Made by a program: the position numbers and the translations under genes. The notes below the pieces were generated by a model. It made no database searches, had not been told where the DNA came from, and was given only the letters and a program-made list of their open reading frames with translations. 64,000 bases of DNA from Pyramidobacter piscolens (GTDB taxonomy: Bacteria; Synergistota; Synergistia; Synergistales; Dethiosulfovibrionaceae). The DNA is taken from positions 25,184-89,183 of the forward strand of contig SFDM01000010.1 in assembly GCA_004558205.1 (NCBI GenBank), in the 5' to 3' direction. The first letter of the stretch is position 1. Each line of letters starts with the position of its first letter. This document shows, one piece after another, positions 1 to 7,674 of the stretch.

Positions 1-1
1 G

Positions 2-631
2 ATCACCGATAAAAAGCTCATGATCAAATCCCTGTGCGTGATGTTTTTTGTCCTGGGAGCCTTCGTCCTCCAGAGGCAGCTGCATATCGAGCCTTCCGTG
101 GCGGCGCTGACGGCCGCGGGGTTCCTTCTGATCATCACGAGCGTCGACGATTCCACGATCATCAGAGACGAGGTGGGCTGGCCGACGATCATGTACTTTG
201 TCTCGCTTTTTGTGATGGGCGGCGGACTAAGGGCAACAGGCGTTATTTCCGCCATTGCGCGGGTGATGACGGTCCTCTTCTCCGGAAATTACCTGCTGAT
301 GATCCTTGGCGTGCTTTGGATATCGGGGATATCCTGCATTTTTATCAACAGCGCCGCCTTTGCGGCGATTTTTGTCTATGTCGTAGCGGAAATGGCCGCG
401 GAGACGGGAATGAACGCCGTCCCGCTTTACTGGGCGCTTGCCATGGGAGCCTGCCTCGGCGGCAACGGCAGTTACTTGGGAGCGGCTGCAAATGCCGTCA
501 TGGCTGACCTTGCGACGAAAAACGGTATTGACGTTCCCTTTGGATATTTTATGAAGCTCGGGCTGCGCGTGGTCTTTTTGTCGCTGGCCTTTTCCTCGGC
601 CGCGTTGGTTTTAATCTGGAAGTTATCCTAA
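2..631 (+). CDS. ArsB/CitMHS-type anion permease, C-terminal part
   Basis: The reading frame is open from base 2, so the 5' end lies outside the window; only the last ~209 residues are present. They form a strongly hydrophobic inner-membrane protein with about five membrane segments. The stretch GACLGGNGSYLGAAAN resembles the conserved GxxLGGNGxxxGAxAN signature of the ion transporter superfamily (ArsB, NhaD, CitMHS and related permeases), which move organic or inorganic anions or Na+/H+. The substrate cannot be told from this fragment. It is followed 64 bases later by a CBS-domain gene, which may be regulatory for it. Family assignment is moderately sure; the specific substrate is not. Confidence 0.75.
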   Translation: MTDKKLMIKSLCVMFFVLGAFVLQRQLHIEPSVAALTAAGFLLIITSVDDSTIIRDEVGWPTIMYFVSLFVMGGGLRATGVISAIARVMTVLFSGNYLLMILGVLWISGISCIFINSAAFAAIFVYVVAEMAAETGMNAVPLYWALAMGACLGGNGSYLGAAANAVMADLATKNGIDVPFGYFMKLGLRVVFLSLAFSSAALVLIWKLS

Positions 632-695
632 AAGAGGGCTCCGTGGTGTACAATAAGAGTCTATTCTAAGGAAGTCCTGAACGAGGGGCGCTGTA

Positions 696-1202
696 TTGAT
701 AGCTTCCCGTTTGTCGGCTGACGTCTATTATATGAAGGAGCTGAGCAATGTGCAAATAGGAGAGCTCATGGATCGGGATCTGACGGCTTTGCACGAAGAT
801 AATACCGTGGCTGAAGCGATTGAAACGCTTTTGCGCCACCGCATGACGGGATTGCCTGTTCTCGACGCTGACTGCCGTGTGCTGGGGTTTGTCAGCGAAG
901 AAGACATCATCAAGGCCGCTCTGCCTGACTACGTGTCGAAATTGCCCTCATCCGCCTTTCTTCCTGACTATGGCCAATTTTCGGTCAGGCTGGCGGCAAT
1001 CGCTTCTAAACCTGTGTCGGAGATTATGCATCGCAATGCCGTGACCTTTGACGAGAGCGACAGCGATTTCGCGGTGGCATCTGCCATGATCCGGCGCCAT
1101 ATCAAGGTGGCGCCCGTCCTCAAAGACGGCGTGATGCAGGGCATTATCAGCCGCGCCTATTTAATTCGCTGCATGATGAGATCGGGCGGGGCCAAAAGTT
1201 AA
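696..1202 (+). CDS. Tandem CBS-domain protein
   Basis: A 168-residue cytoplasmic protein made almost only of two CBS domains (about residues 20-75 and 108-165), with the typical pattern MDRDLTALHEDNTVAEA...GLPVLDADCRVLGFVSEEDI repeated in weaker form. CBS pairs bind adenine nucleotides (AMP, ATP, SAM) and act as sensory modules. The start chosen is TTG at 696 because GAGGGG lies at 683-688, seven bases upstream; the in-frame ATG at 732 has no ribosome binding site. It sits just after the permease gene and may be co-transcribed with it. The ligand and partner are unknown. Confidence 0.85.
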   Translation: MIASRLSADVYYMKELSNVQIGELMDRDLTALHEDNTVAEAIETLLRHRMTGLPVLDADCRVLGFVSEEDIIKAALPDYVSKLPSSAFLPDYGQFSVRLAAIASKPVSEIMHRNAVTFDESDSDFAVASAMIRRHIKVAPVLKDGVMQGIISRAYLIRCMMRSGGAKS

Positions 1203-1287
1203 AACAACGATGCGGCGGGCTGCCTCCATCACTCGGGGAATGGGGCGTCCCGTCCTTTTCTACGGCTGAAACTGGCAGGCAAAAATC

Positions 1288-1327
1288 CGGCGAAACTTCA
1301 TGCAAAAAGAGGTTCCGCCGTTTTTTT
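1288..1327 (+). terminator. Candidate intrinsic terminator after the CBS gene
   Basis: CGGCGAAAC (1288-1296) pairs with GTTCCGCCG (1312-1320) with one mismatch, and is followed at once by seven T residues (1321-1327). The loop is rather long (15 bases). It lies between the CBS gene and recQ and would separate the two units. Confidence 0.55.
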
Positions 1328-1433
1328 GTACTTCGCCGGAGCTTGTCTTTCTCCGCCGCAGGGGATATCATTTATGCCACTGCCGTTCAGAATGGACGAC
1401 AGGATGGCCATTGCCGCCGGGGGGATGTTTTTT

Positions 1434-3275
1434 ATGGATGATAGACTCAAAGTATTGAAGCACTATTTCGGATACGCCTCCTTCAGGGAAGGGCAGGAAA
1501 AATTGATCGACGCCGCGCTGAATGGGCGTGACGCCTTTGGAATCATGCCTACGGGGGCTGGCAAATCGATCTGCTACCAGGTCCCCGCGCTGATGAGCGA
1601 TAAAATCGCCATCGTGATTTCTCCGCTGGTTTCGCTGATGAAAGACCAGGTTATGGCGCTGGTCGAGGCGGGGGTCAAGGCCGCCTATATCAACACTCTG
1701 TTAACGCCGGGGCAGATACAGATTGTCCTGAAGCGCGCTCTGGCCGGTGAATATAAAATTATCTACGTCGCTCCTGAGAGGCTGCTGACCTATGGGTTTC
1801 AGAATTTTGTGATGAACTCGCCCATTGGTTCCGTGACGATCGATGAAGCTCACTGCGTGTCCAAGTGGGGACAGGACTTCCGCCCGAGCTATCTCGACAT
1901 CAGGACGTTTATAGAAGGCTTGCCGGAACGACCGGTCGTCAGCGCCTTCACGGCCACGGCCACGCAAAAAGTGCGGGACGACGTGGTGGAGCTTTTGGGA
2001 CTGCGGGATCCCTGTATGGTCATCACTGGGTTCGACCGGAAGAATCTCTTTTTTGAAGTGCGCCATCCCACGGACAAGATGGCGGAGGTTCTGCGCATCA
2101 TCCAGGATTACCGGGAGAAAAGCGGCATCGTTTACTGCGCGACCAGGAAGAACGTCAACGAGGTCTGCGAAATGCTGTGCAGGCAGGGTATCGAAGCGAC
2201 CCGCTATCACGCGGGATTGAGCGATGCCGAGCGCTGCCGTAACCAGGACGACTTCATCAATGACCGGAAAACGGTCATGGCGGCGACCAACGCCTTTGGG
2301 ATGGGTATCGATAAATCAAACGTTTCCTATGTGATCCACTATAATATGCCTGGCGACATAGAGAGCTACTATCAGGAAGCGGGGCGCGCGGGGCGCGACG
2401 GCGAACCGGCGCAGTGCATTCTGCTCTACGGCGGCCAGGATGTGAGGACGCACGAATTCTTCATTGAACACATGAACGAGAATGAATCGGCGGACGAGGG
2501 AACACTGGCGGAGCTTCAGGCCCGCGCCCGGGAACGCCTGAAAGTAATGACCTTTTATTGTTTTACTATGGACTGTCTGCGCGGTTATATTCTGCGCTAC
2601 TTCGGTGAGGACGCTCCGGCCCGGTGCGAAAACTGCGGGAACTGCAAACGCGTCCTTGAACAGGTCGATATCTCCATCGACGCCCAGAAAGTGCTGTCCT
2701 GCGTGAAGCGGGCCGGACAGCGGTGGGGTGTGAAGATGATCGTCGATACGCTCCGGGGCAGCAAGGCCGAAAAACTGACCAAGGCCGGGCTGGACAGGCT
2801 GACAACCTACGGAATTATGAGCGGCACCCCCGAGAGGCGGCTTCGCGACATTATCCAGTTCCTCTTGCAGGAAAATTACCTCCATACCGAGGGCGGCGAT
2901 TATCCCACGCTCTCGCTCGGAGCCCGGGCACGGGAAGTCCTGTACGACCGCAAGAAAATAGTCGCGTCGCTGCCGCAGATCGAAAACCGTCAGACCAGAA
3001 AGTCCGAGAGGGCGGAACGAAAGGCCCGGATCATTTCGACAAGCCGCCCGGAGCTCTATGAACGGCTGAAGGCTCTGCGCTTTGAACTGGCTCAGGAAAA
3101 AGGCGTTCCCGCCTTTATGGTTTTTTCCAACGCGACGCTGACGGATATGAGCGAAAGGCTGCCCCGCACTCCTGACGAGTTTCTGGAGGTCTCCGGCGTG
3201 GGAGAGCGGAAAGCCGACGAATATGGGGACCTCTTTTTAGAGGCGATCCATTCATGGCTGGACGAACAGGGATAA
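1434..3275 (+). CDS. recQ: ATP-dependent DNA helicase RecQ
   Basis: A 613-residue 3'-5' DNA helicase of the RecQ family, used in recombinational repair and fork restart. It shows the family's full plan: RecA-like helicase domains with Walker A TGAGKS near residues 39-45 and DEAH at 137-140, an RQC domain whose zinc-binding cysteines appear as CLRGY...CENCGNCKR (about 381-404), and a C-terminal HRDC domain (about 540-613). Several in-frame starts exist upstream; ATG 1434 is preferred because GGGGGG (1419-1424) lies nine bases before it, and the product then begins as other RecQ proteins do (MDDRLKVLKHYFGY). The stop is close to the bioY regulatory region. Confidence 0.95.
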   Translation: MDDRLKVLKHYFGYASFREGQEKLIDAALNGRDAFGIMPTGAGKSICYQVPALMSDKIAIVISPLVSLMKDQVMALVEAGVKAAYINTLLTPGQIQIVLKRALAGEYKIIYVAPERLLTYGFQNFVMNSPIGSVTIDEAHCVSKWGQDFRPSYLDIRTFIEGLPERPVVSAFTATATQKVRDDVVELLGLRDPCMVITGFDRKNLFFEVRHPTDKMAEVLRIIQDYREKSGIVYCATRKNVNEVCEMLCRQGIEATRYHAGLSDAERCRNQDDFINDRKTVMAATNAFGMGIDKSNVSYVIHYNMPGDIESYYQEAGRAGRDGEPAQCILLYGGQDVRTHEFFIEHMNENESADEGTLAELQARARERLKVMTFYCFTMDCLRGYILRYFGEDAPARCENCGNCKRVLEQVDISIDAQKVLSCVKRAGQRWGVKMIVDTLRGSKAEKLTKAGLDRLTTYGIMSGTPERRLRDIIQFLLQENYLHTEGGDYPTLSLGARAREVLYDRKKIVASLPQIENRQTRKSERAERKARIISTSRPELYERLKALRFELAQEKGVPAFMVFSNATLTDMSERLPRTPDEFLEVSGVGERKADEYGDLFLEAIHSWLDEQG

Positions 3276-3327
3276 CCCTTGGAGTTACGATGAAAATTGC
3301 TGCTCCAGAATATGTCATCTTTTGTTA

Positions 3328-3356
3328 TTGACTTGGTGACAATAAAACTGTACACT
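3328..3356 (+). promoter_or_regulatory. Sigma-70-type promoter of bioY
   Basis: -35 TTGACT (3328-3333) and -10 TACACT (3351-3356) are separated by exactly 17 bases. The predicted start of transcription (~3363) is only ~27 bases before the bioY ATG. The -10 overlaps the left arm of the palindrome described next. Confidence 0.65.
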
Positions 3357-3387
3357 CCCCCTGATCAAAAGGACAGGGGGAGTTTTT
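3354..3387 (+). promoter_or_regulatory. Perfect 10-bp palindrome with T-run before bioY
   Basis: ACTCCCCCTG (3354-3363) and CAGGGGGAGT (3374-3383) are perfect reverse complements separated by 10 bases and followed by five T residues. As RNA read from recQ it is a good intrinsic terminator. The left arm overlaps the bioY -10 box and the right arm contains the bioY ribosome binding site (GGGGGAG), so it could also serve as a repressor operator or control translation. Confidence 0.7.
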
Positions 3388-3389
3388 AT

Positions 3390-3947
3390 ATGAAACTGCA
3401 CGTGATGACTCGAATCGCTTTAATGACGGCGCTCTGTGTTGTGGGCGGACTGATCCGTATTCCCTTGGGCCCGGTGCCCATGACACTGAACAGTTTTTTT
3501 GCGGCGTTGTCTGGGCTGCTTTTAGGGGCTTCCGCCGGTGCGTGGTCGCAGCTTCTGTATGTCCTGATCGGACTGCTGGGGCTGCCGATTTTCTCCTTTG
3601 GCGGCGGACCGTCGAGCGTGATGCATCCGACCTTCGGATTCATTATAGGATACGGGCTGTGCGCCTGGCTGTGTGGACGGCTGCTGACGGGGAAAATTAC
3701 TTTTTTCAAGGTGGTCCGGGCCGTTCTGGCCGGCTTCGCTGCGCTCTATTGCATTGGGGTTCCCTGGCTGTGGTTCGTCTTCAATTATGTGATGAACAGC
3801 AGCATGACCTTTGGCCGCGCCCTTTATGCTGGCTGCGCCGTCTTCATACCAGGCGATCTCCTGAAGGTTGTGGTTCTCGCTTTTATCATCAGCAGGATCC
3901 ATTCCGCGTCGGCGATCGAAGCCTTCCATAAAGGGAGCGGGGAGTAG
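3390..3947 (+). CDS. bioY: Biotin transporter substrate-binding protein BioY
   Basis: A 185-residue hydrophobic protein with about six membrane segments, the S component of an ECF-type biotin importer. The N-terminal pattern MTALCVVGGLIRIPLGPVPM followed by LNSFFAALSGLLLGA and by GLPIFSFGGG is characteristic of BioY. The start ATG 3390 follows GGGGGAG at 3376-3382; a longer reading from 3297 would run through the promoter and palindrome and is not believed. No EcfA/EcfT genes are nearby, so it either shares a general ECF module encoded elsewhere or works alone. The presence of an importer and no bio biosynthesis genes fits biotin scavenging, but only for this window. Confidence 0.93.
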   Translation: MKLHVMTRIALMTALCVVGGLIRIPLGPVPMTLNSFFAALSGLLLGASAGAWSQLLYVLIGLLGLPIFSFGGGPSSVMHPTFGFIIGYGLCAWLCGRLLTGKITFFKVVRAVLAGFAALYCIGVPWLWFVFNYVMNSSMTFGRALYAGCAVFIPGDLLKVVVLAFIISRIHSASAIEAFHKGSGE

Positions 3948-4153
3948 AACGAAAGGGCGGAAAAACCTTTGGAGGAGGTAGAGAATACTTTTTGATATCA
4001 ACATATCCTTAGAGCCATATGTGATATAGGTTGAAAGTCTTTTGTGCGTAAGTCTTGTTAGGGATTTACATCATAATTAATAAATAATAGACCTTTATAG
4101 CTCCATATTAGTTGATCAATACATAGAAAATTTGTATCATCGACTTTTTTCAT

Positions 4154-4182
4154 TTGCCTCCGTTCGTAAAAAATGATAGAAT
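4154..4182 (+). promoter_or_regulatory. Promoter of the small paralogue pair
   Basis: -35 TTGCCT (4154-4159) and -10 TAGAAT (4177-4182) with 17-base spacing lie 30 bases before the ATG of the first small gene. The rest of the 264-base gap from 3948 is AT-rich and holds nothing else I can recognise. Confidence 0.65.
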
Positions 4183-4211
4183 GTAGACAAATAGAAAGGG
4201 AGGTATAGTGT

Positions 4212-4451
4212 ATGAAGCGTATAAAGGCGGCCTGCATTGACCAAACGATTTATTTCCAGCCCAAAGAGGATATCCCCCGTGAAGCCGCTGACCTGGCGGT
4301 AAAAGAAGAGGTTGAGCACTATAAAGCGCTGCTTGGCCGGAACAGGACAAAGTACAAACTGGTCGAGGAGACCGTCCAACCTGACGGATCGATCATTCTC
4401 AAGATCAAGAAGCAGTACAACAACCACAATTGCGGGAACTATTTGGATTAG
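4212..4451 (+). CDS. Small protein of unknown function, paralogue A
   Basis: A 79-residue charged, probably cytoplasmic protein that I do not recognise. It has a strong ribosome binding site (AAAGGGAGG) and its own promoter. It is about half identical to the next gene; shared blocks include an N-terminal RI..AC, a central helix with AV.EEV..YK..L...R.KYK, then QPD.S.I.K, and a strictly kept C-terminal end KQYNN..CG.Y. The central part looks helical and amphipathic. Two cysteines (residue 8 and near the C-terminus) are kept in both copies. The conserved tail argues for a real function rather than a chance ORF; what it does is unknown. Confidence 0.8.
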   Translation: MKRIKAACIDQTIYFQPKEDIPREAADLAVKEEVEHYKALLGRNRTKYKLVEETVQPDGSIILKIKKQYNNHNCGNYLD

Positions 4452-4486
4452 CAGTTTGACGCTGGAAATAAAAGGGAGGTTGCAAC

Positions 4487-4729
4487 ATGAGACGTATTCG
4501 CTATGCCTGTCTGGAAGAGACGATCCATTTTCTGCTGAAAGAAGAGTGGGCGGACCGAGCGGCGGCTGCGAGAGCCGTCCAGGAGGAAGTGGCTCTGTAT
4601 AAAACTCAGCTGGAGCAAAGCCGCAAAAAATACAAGATCTTGGAACAGTCCCTTCAGCCCGATCAGTCGGTGATCATGAAGGTGCTGAAGCAGTACAACA
4701 ACTACGACTGCGGCGACTATATCCAATAA
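4487..4729 (+). CDS. Small protein of unknown function, paralogue B
   Basis: An 80-residue paralogue of the preceding gene, 35 bases downstream, with its own GGGAGG ribosome binding site (ending 8 bases before ATG 4487). The pair probably forms one short operon closed by the strong terminator at 4752-4808. The same KQYNN..CG.Y ending is present, and length and spacing of all conserved blocks are kept apart from a single-residue insertion near position 20. No signal peptide or membrane segment is visible. Not recognised as any named family. Confidence 0.8.
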   Translation: MRRIRYACLEETIHFLLKEEWADRAAAARAVQEEVALYKTQLEQSRKKYKILEQSLQPDQSVIMKVLKQYNNYDCGDYIQ

Positions 4730-4751
4730 TGCCGGAGAATTGCGCAGGACA

Positions 4752-4808
4752 GCAAAAAACGAGGAATGCCGTTCCGGGGTTTCACGGACGGCATTCCTCG
4801 TTTTTTGC
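4752..4808. terminator. Bidirectional intrinsic terminator
   Basis: Two perfect 20-base inverted arms (4752-4771 and 4789-4808), with six A residues within the left arm and six T residues within the right arm, around a 17-base loop. It lies between the convergent small-gene pair (+) and ksgA (-) and can stop transcription from both sides; its right arm covers the last codons of ksgA. Confidence 0.9.
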
Positions 4809-5609
4809 GTTTTCTTTCAGCAGCGAATACAGGGAAAACCATTGCGGGGACAAAAGTTCTTCAGCGCGGGCGTTCGACGGAATTTGACATTCCTCCATGG
4901 CGTCGGCAATCAAATTCTTGGGAAAACCGGCAGAAAGGAGGTTGTTGGCCAACGTTTTCCTTCGCTGGGCAAAGGCGCCGCGCATCAATTCCTTCCAGAG
5001 CCCATCGCCGGCGAGGCGCCTACGGCGTTCGATCCGCAGAAGGATCAGCGAGGAATTTACCTTGGGAGGCGGATTAAAGGAGCCAGGGGAAACCCGCAGA
5101 AAAGGACGCAGGGTTCCCATCAGTTCCAGCGTAATTCCCAGAGGATACCGCTCTTTTGTGCGGGCCGGGGATATGAGCCGGTCGGCGGCTTCCTTTTGGA
5201 CCATCAATATAATGAGCTCCAAGTTGGAGGGAGCCAGTTCTTCAAGGATCTTCCAGATCAGCGGCGTGGTGATGTTGTAGGGGATATTGGCGAGAATCTT
5301 GTTAGGCTGGGGGCTTAAACTGCTGAAAGAAATCTGCAGGGCGTCCGCCCAGGTTATTTGAAATTTGTTGGGGAAGGATTGTTCCATGGGATGAAGCCAA
5401 GGTTCCAGCCTCCTGTCGATCTCGACGGCGTGAAGAAAGGCACAGGGGCTTTCCAAAAGTTCCCGGGTCAGCGCGCCCTGGCCGGGGCCGATTTCCAGGA
5501 GCACGTCCGACAGGCCGATAGCCCCCGCTTCCACAGTACGGCGGATCACTTCTCGATTGACGAGAAAGTTTTGTCCGAGACTGATTTTATGGGAGAAGTC
5601 TCGAGCCAT
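4782..5609 (-). CDS. ksgA: 16S rRNA (adenine-N6,N6)-dimethyltransferase KsgA/RsmA
   Basis: A 275-residue SAM-dependent methyltransferase that dimethylates two adjacent adenines near the 3' end of 16S rRNA during small-subunit assembly. Visible motifs are GQNFLVN at the N-terminus, the SAM-binding EIGPGQGALT, and the catalytic NIPYNITT (N(L/I)PYNIS/T in the family). The start is the ATG whose first base is 5609, with AGGTGATG upstream; a longer reading would run through the tRNA-Pro gene and its terminator. It is on the minus strand, directly downstream of tRNA-Pro, and no separate promoter is evident in the ~30 bases before it. Confidence 0.95.
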   Translation of the reverse strand: MARDFSHKISLGQNFLVNREVIRRTVEAGAIGLSDVLLEIGPGQGALTRELLESPCAFLHAVEIDRRLEPWLHPMEQSFPNKFQITWADALQISFSSLSPQPNKILANIPYNITTPLIWKILEELAPSNLELIILMVQKEAADRLISPARTKERYPLGITLELMGTLRPFLRVSPGSFNPPPKVNSSLILLRIERRRRLAGDGLWKELMRGAFAQRRKTLANNLLSAGFPKNLIADAMEECQIPSNARAEELLSPQWFSLYSLLKENAKNEECRP

Positions 5610-5629
5610 TTTTTCATCACCTTTGACTA

Positions 5630-5664
5630 AAAAATAAAAAAGCGGATGCCGAAGGCATCCGCTT
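5630..5664 (-). terminator. Terminator after tRNA-Pro
   Basis: On the minus strand AAGCGGATGCC-TTC-GGCATCCGCTT (5640-5664) forms a perfect 11-bp hairpin with a 3-base loop, followed by a T-rich tract (5630-5640). It separates tRNA-Pro from ksgA. Confidence 0.9.
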
Positions 5665-5672
5665 GAAAAATC

Positions 5673-5750
5673 TGGTCGGGACGAGAGGATTCGAACCTCC
5701 GACCACCTGAACCCCATTCAGGTACGCTAGCCAGGCTGCGCTACGTCCCG
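5673..5750 (-). tRNA. tRNA-Pro (anticodon GGG)
   Basis: Read on the minus strand, the cloverleaf has acceptor CGGGACG/CGTCCCG, anticodon stem CCTGA/TCAGG with loop ATGGGGT (anticodon GGG), a standard GGTTCGAATCC T-arm, and an encoded CCA end. Promoter and terminator are both well formed. Confidence 0.96.
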
Positions 5751-5765
5751 CTCACAACATGAGGC

Positions 5766-5794
5766 ATTATAGACGTTGAAGGAAAAACTGTCAA
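5766..5794 (-). promoter_or_regulatory. Consensus promoter of tRNA-Pro
   Basis: On the minus strand TTGACA (5789-5794) and TATAAT (5766-5771) are separated by 17 bases: a perfect sigma-70 consensus promoter placed just before the tRNA. Confidence 0.9.
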
Positions 5795-5976
5795 GGCCCA
5801 TTTTAAAAAAAAACTGACGAGTTTTTTGCGGACTCCCTAGGGGGAGCATCTTAAAATACCCAAAAAGTTTTCGATGAAAATGACGTCGATATGATGTAAA
5901 ATAGACCTGTGTTTTCTCAGTAAAAATTTTGTTCTCGTTATTTTCTTAGAAAAAGATGTCAAAGGGAAAATTTATT

Positions 5977-6006
5977 GTGCCACAGAGCTCAAAAGTGAGA
6001 TAGAAT
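5977..6006 (+). promoter_or_regulatory. Possible promoter before ychF
   Basis: TAGAAT (6001-6006) with GTGCCA (5977-5982) at 18-base spacing. The -10 is good, the -35 matches four of six positions. The remaining ~170 bases back to the tRNA-Pro promoter hold nothing I recognise. Confidence 0.4.
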
Positions 6007-6046
6007 AAGTAATTGCTTTCATAAAACCTGAAATGAGGGATTTCTC

Positions 6047-7138
6047 GTGAAACTTGGGATCGTAGGTCTGCCAAACGTGGGCAAGAGCACTCTCTTTAAC
6101 GCGATCACGGCGGCTGGGGCTGACGCTTCAAATTATCCTTTCTGCACGATCGAACCGAACGTGGGCGTGGTGTCGGTGCCCGACGCGCGGTTAAAGGTGC
6201 TGTCCGACATGTTTAACTCCGTGAAAATCACACCGGCGGTCGTAGAGTTTTTCGACATTGCCGGCCTGGTTCGCGGCGCGAGCAAGGGCGAAGGCCTGGG
6301 CAATAAATTTCTCGCGAACATCCGCGAAGTCAGCGCGATTGTGCAGGTGGTCCGCTGCTTTGAAGATTCCAATATCGTTCATGTAGACGGCTCCGTCGAC
6401 CCTGCGAGGGATATGGAAACCATCGAACTTGAGCTGATCCTCTCCGACTTGGAGATGATCGAGCGCAATCGGGCGAAGGTGGAAAAACTTGCCAAGATGG
6501 ATAAAACCCAGGTTCCCTATCTGGAGCTTCTCAGCAAAGTACAGGCTGTCCTGGAAACCGGAAAACTGGTGCGAACGCTTGAGCTGACCGACGAGGAAAA
6601 GAGCTTTCTTCGAGGGCTGAACCTGCTTTCCGACAAACCTATGCTCTATGTGGCGAACATCGCGGAAAGCGACATTGGACAGGAACAGCTGAACCAGTAC
6701 GCTCAAAAGGTCTATGACCACGCGGCGGCGGAAGGCGCGGAGTTTGTGGAAATCTGTGCGCAGATTGAAGCAGAAGTGGCGGAACTGGCCGAGTCCGAAA
6801 AGGCGGATTATCTCGACGCGCTGGGCCTGAAGGAGTCGGGCCTCGATCGGCTGATTTCCGCGGGATACCGCCTGCTGGGCCTCATTTCGTTCCTGACGGC
6901 GGGAGAGAAGGAATCCAGAGCGTGGACTATAAAACGCGGCACTTTGGCTCCCCAGGCGGCGGGAACGATCCATTCCGATTTTGAGCGCGGTTTTATTCGC
7001 GCGCAGATTGTGGGCTATGACGACCTCATCGCATGCGGCTCCTTGGCCGAAGCCAAAGCGAAGGGGCTTTTGCGGCTGGAAGGCAAGGATTATGTCATGC
7101 AGGACGGCGACGTCGTGGAGTTTAGGTTTAATGTATAA
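6047..7138 (+). CDS. ychF: Ribosome-binding ATPase YchF (Obg family)
   Basis: A 363-residue member of the YchF/OLA1 group of P-loop NTPases, which bind ribosomes and prefer ATP over GTP. The P-loop GLPNVGKST is at residues 7-15, the switch motif appears as DIAGLVRGAS, and the C-terminal ~80 residues form the TGS-like domain ending in MQDGDVVEFRFNV, as in the family. Length is normal. The start is GTG 6047, supported by GAGGGA about ten bases upstream. It heads the long co-directional housekeeping run. Confidence 0.96.
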   Translation: MKLGIVGLPNVGKSTLFNAITAAGADASNYPFCTIEPNVGVVSVPDARLKVLSDMFNSVKITPAVVEFFDIAGLVRGASKGEGLGNKFLANIREVSAIVQVVRCFEDSNIVHVDGSVDPARDMETIELELILSDLEMIERNRAKVEKLAKMDKTQVPYLELLSKVQAVLETGKLVRTLELTDEEKSFLRGLNLLSDKPMLYVANIAESDIGQEQLNQYAQKVYDHAAAEGAEFVEICAQIEAEVAELAESEKADYLDALGLKESGLDRLISAGYRLLGLISFLTAGEKESRAWTIKRGTLAPQAAGTIHSDFERGFIRAQIVGYDDLIACGSLAEAKAKGLLRLEGKDYVMQDGDVVEFRFNV

Positions 7139-7174
7139 TAGCCTTTATAAATTCGAGAAAGGAACGTGGTAATT

Positions 7175-7615
7175 ATGGCTATGCCGATGCAGATCAGTCT
7201 TGACGAGGTGCTGTCCATGCTTTTGTCCCGCGTGGACGGGATGACCATGGCGAATGAAAACATGAAAAGCAAGTTCAACATCCTGGCGCGGGCTCTGTAC
7301 AAGAAGGGACTTCTGAGCGACGAGGATATCCTCCAGTCCGTGCAAGACGAGCACAAGCTTCTTCTCGACTTGGGCGCGATCAAGGAAATGCCCGAAGATG
7401 CGGCGCTGAAGTCTGTGGCCGACAGCATCATCATGTGGGTGAAAGGCGATTCCGCGGCGATTAAGCAGGGCATCAAGGATTACGAGGCGAAGGTCAAGGA
7501 AATGCTGAAGGAAGAGGAGAGAAAGCCCCGGCTTGACGTGGCTTCCGCCGCGGATCTCCAGCGGCTTGACAGGATGAGCGGAAACAGCCAGGGAAGCCGT
7601 TTGATTATTCCTTAA
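7175..7615 (+). CDS. Protein of unknown function downstream of ychF
   Basis: A 146-residue, mostly helical, soluble protein which I do not recognise. The start ATG 7175 fits the AAAGGA site at 7158-7163; the in-frame GTG at 7166 is too close to it. The sequence is rich in charged residues with a Glu/Lys-rich segment near residues 100-125 (KVKEMLKEEERKP) and a hydrophilic tail; no membrane segment, signal peptide or catalytic motif is visible. It lies 36 bases after ychF and 59 bases before a polysaccharide enzyme gene. Coding is supported by its ribosome binding site and codon use like its neighbours. Confidence 0.75.
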   Translation: MAMPMQISLDEVLSMLLSRVDGMTMANENMKSKFNILARALYKKGLLSDEDILQSVQDEHKLLLDLGAIKEMPEDAALKSVADSIIMWVKGDSAAIKQGIKDYEAKVKEMLKEEERKPRLDVASAADLQRLDRMSGNSQGSRLIIP

Positions 7616-7674
7616 ACCCCGTTATTTAAAATTTAAGGAGGACCGCATCAAGGCAAGGGAAGGAGTCCTGAACG

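Noticed and set aside
3291..3332. Thirteen-codon leader peptide between recQ and bioY (ATG 3291, GGAG upstream)
   Set aside because: It lies upstream of and overlaps the -35 box of the bioY promoter and has no repeated regulatory codon; probably chance.
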